Shown here one piece after another: positions 32,233 through 33,669 of a DNA stretch of 33,669 nucleotides; positions within the stretch are counted from its first letter, which is position 1; the number at the start of each line of letters is the position of its first letter. A program made the position numbers and the translations under genes. Origin of the DNA: Clostridia bacterium (lineage in GTDB: Bacteria; Bacillota; Sulfobacillia; SLMV01); assembly GCA_007136565.1 (NCBI GenBank), contig SLGS01000074.1, forward strand, positions 1 through 33,669, given 5' to 3'. The notes under the pieces were generated by a model. The model searched no databases. It was not told the DNA's origin and worked only from the letters and a program-made list of their open reading frames with translations.

Positions 32233-33606
32233 ATGGCACAGCAAACTCGCGGCAGGAAGGTCGAGGGACTGACAGACGGTCCCATCCTCCCGGCACTTCT
32301 CACATTGTCATGGCCCATCATCCTGAGCAACTTGCTTCAGACGGCGTACAACCTGGCCGATACTTTCTGGCTCGGTCGACTGGGGGACTGGGCGGTGGCG
32401 GCGATCTCGGTCAGCTTCCCCATAGTCTTCCTCTTCATCTCCTTGGGCCTTGGTCTCACCATCGCCGGAACGGCCCTGGTGGCACAGCATATCGGCGCCG
32501 GGCAACACAGGCGCGCCAACTACCTTTCCTCGCAAACCCTGGGGTTCGTCGGCGCGATGGCCGTGGTTCTCAGTTTCCTAGGCTACTTTCTCTCGGGACC
32601 CATCCTCGGGCTCATGGGACCCGAGCCCGAGGTGATCGTGGCCGCTGAAGCCTACCTCCGCACCTGGTTCCTCGGCATCCCCTTCATATTCGGTTTTTCC
32701 GTATTCCAAGCCTTGATCAAGGGATACGGCGACACCATCAACCCCATGAAACTCATGGTGGCTGCGGTGCTACTAAACATTGTGCTGGATCCTCTGTTGA
32801 TCTTCGGGTGGGGACCCTTCCCGGCCCTGGGAGTCCAGGGTGCCGCCGTGGCGACGGTGTTTTCCCGGGGTTTGGCGGCCGTGGTGGGATTGCATCTACT
32901 TTTCAAGGGGACCCTGGGAATCAAGGTAAGCCTGCGCCACATGAAACCGGACTGGCCCACCATCGCGACGATATTGAAGATAGGAGTGCCGGCGGCGGCC
33001 GAGCATTCGATGAAAGCCGTCGGAATCAGCGCCATGACGGCCACCGTGGCCTTGTTCGGCACCCCGACGCTGGCGGCCTTCGGGGTGGGCAATCGCATAG
33101 GTTCGGTGGTATTCCTGCCCAGCCTGGGGCTGGGTCAGGCTACCACCACCATGGTGGGTCAAAACCTCGGTGCCCGTAGGGATGACAGGGCCGAGAGTGC
33201 GACGAAGCTCGGCTCGGGTATCGCCTTCGGGATCCTAACCCTTTTCGGGCTTTTCACCTATACTTACTCCAATTTCGTCGCAGGCATATTCCTCCCCGGC
33301 GAAGAGCTGGCCATGGGGCTCGCCAGCGACTACCTCAGGGTAGCCGCCTTCTCGTATGGATTCCTCGGGGTTCTCAACGTGGCCAATGGAGCCTTTCGCG
33401 GGGCCGGGCGCACGGTCACAGCCATGACCTTCGCGCTGCTTTCGATGCTCGGCATCCGGGTTCCCCTGGCCTACATCCTGTCCACCCTTACACCGATGGG
33501 TGTGGACGGTCTCTGGTGGGCGGTTAATGCTAGCAACGTCCTAGGAGGGGGATTGGCGTTCCTTTGGTTCACCAGGGGTACCTGGAAGGGGCGCATAATC
33601 GATTGA
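32233..33606 (+). CDS. MATE-family efflux transporter
   Basis: This 457-residue inner-membrane protein has about twelve hydrophobic segments in two similar halves. The N-half contains LPALLTLSWPIILSNLLQ, YNLADTFWLGRLG and ISLGLGLTIAGTALVAQHIG; the C-half contains GVGNRIG, LGLGQATTTMVGQNLGA and GAFRGAGRT. MATE proteins expel cationic drugs or metabolites using a Na+ or H+ gradient. The length is normal. ATG 32233 has a weak GGGAG 11 bases upstream. It is likely controlled by the preceding MarR. The window also contains a decayed relative (10478-11180) aligning with its C-terminal two thirds. Confidence 0.93.
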   Translation: MAQQTRGRKVEGLTDGPILPALLTLSWPIILSNLLQTAYNLADTFWLGRLGDWAVAAISVSFPIVFLFISLGLGLTIAGTALVAQHIGAGQHRRANYLSSQTLGFVGAMAVVLSFLGYFLSGPILGLMGPEPEVIVAAEAYLRTWFLGIPFIFGFSVFQALIKGYGDTINPMKLMVAAVLLNIVLDPLLIFGWGPFPALGVQGAAVATVFSRGLAAVVGLHLLFKGTLGIKVSLRHMKPDWPTIATILKIGVPAAAEHSMKAVGISAMTATVALFGTPTLAAFGVGNRIGSVVFLPSLGLGQATTTMVGQNLGARRDDRAESATKLGSGIAFGILTLFGLFTYTYSNFVAGIFLPGEELAMGLASDYLRVAAFSYGFLGVLNVANGAFRGAGRTVTAMTFALLSMLGIRVPLAYILSTLTPMGVDGLWWAVNASNVLGGGLAFLWFTRGTWKGRIID

Positions 33607-33630
33607 CCTTCGTTGGTCGCGACGTGGTTT

Positions 33631-33655
33631 CGGGGGTCCGGTCACCGGACCCCCG
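33631..33655 (+). terminator. Strong 11-bp hairpin after the MATE gene
   Basis: CGGGGGTCCGG (33631-33641) and CCGGACCCCCG (33645-33655) pair perfectly around a TCA loop, 24 bases past the stop. There is no clear U-run. It probably terminates the marR-MATE unit. Confidence 0.65.
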
Positions 33656-33669
33656 AGCGTTTGCGTGGC

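Noticed and set aside
1..33669. tRNA genes, CRISPR arrays, IS elements or attachment sites
   Set aside because: No T-loop-bearing cloverleaf, regularly spaced repeats, transposase-like frame or terminal inverted repeats were found on reading both strands.

Overview
The window is GC-rich bacterial DNA, densely coded on both strands. It contains a SAM-I (S-box) riboswitch, ATGA/GTGA-overlapping operons, many GTG/TTG starts, five apparent lipoproteins and one probable selenoprotein. There is no rRNA or tRNA gene, IS element or CRISPR array. The combination of S-box control, a B12-dependent methionine synthase with a separate reactivation protein, and selenocysteine use suggests an uncultured, probably anaerobic or microaerophilic lineage related to Actinobacteriota, Chloroflexota or Firmicutes. 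The sequence alone does not fix the taxon.

Layout, left half. 1-1735: the end of a short-chain dehydrogenase, translationally coupled to a prolidase/imidazolonepropionase-type amidohydrolase. 1906-6057: a methionine unit made of promoter, SAM-I riboswitch with terminator, MetH reactivation-domain protein, MetH core (Hcy, pterin and B12 domains) and MetF. 6190-7053: prephenate dehydratase. 7279-8883: a lipoprotein with BNR/Asp-box repeats. 9137-9967 (minus): a DUF305-SHOCT membrane protein. 10478-11180: the decayed remains of a MATE transporter whose intact paralogue lies at 32233-33606. 11507-14127: two lipoprotein genes with sulfite-oxidase-like (non-catalytic) domains. The first is broken by a frameshift; the second carries a complete alkaline-phosphatase-superfamily phosphodiesterase domain. 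14470-15588: chromate transporter ChrA.

Layout, right half. 15793-16398: an AhpC/Prx-type peroxiredoxin in which the peroxidatic Cys codon is TGA, followed at the right distance by a bacterial SECIS-like hairpin. 16651-20483: a four-gene osmoprotectant ABC importer in the yehZ-Y-X-W order. 20627-21592: an NAD-dependent epimerase. 21805-24150: a two-FtsX-domain ABC permease without an adjacent ATPase. 24211-25197: threonine/serine dehydratase. 25237-26085 (minus): a GNAT protein. 26308-27453: a lipid-anchored nitrilase-superfamily enzyme. 27742-28350: a small DUF3303-like gene and a decayed small gene. 28390-30510: ureidoglycolate-lyase-like AllA, divergent from an ATZ/TRZ-type amidohydrolase. 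Then come a VOC protein, a DUF5658 membrane protein and a MarR-MATE regulator/efflux pair ending in a strong hairpin.

Functional themes are methionine and one-carbon metabolism under SAM control, extracytoplasmic stress and osmotic defence (selenoperoxiredoxin, ChrA, DUF305, osmoprotectant uptake, MATE), and hydrolysis of C-N bonds. The best leads are the selenocysteine peroxiredoxin, the lipoprotein pair with duplicated molybdopterin-fold domains, the SDR lacking its catalytic tyrosine, and the recent gene decay.
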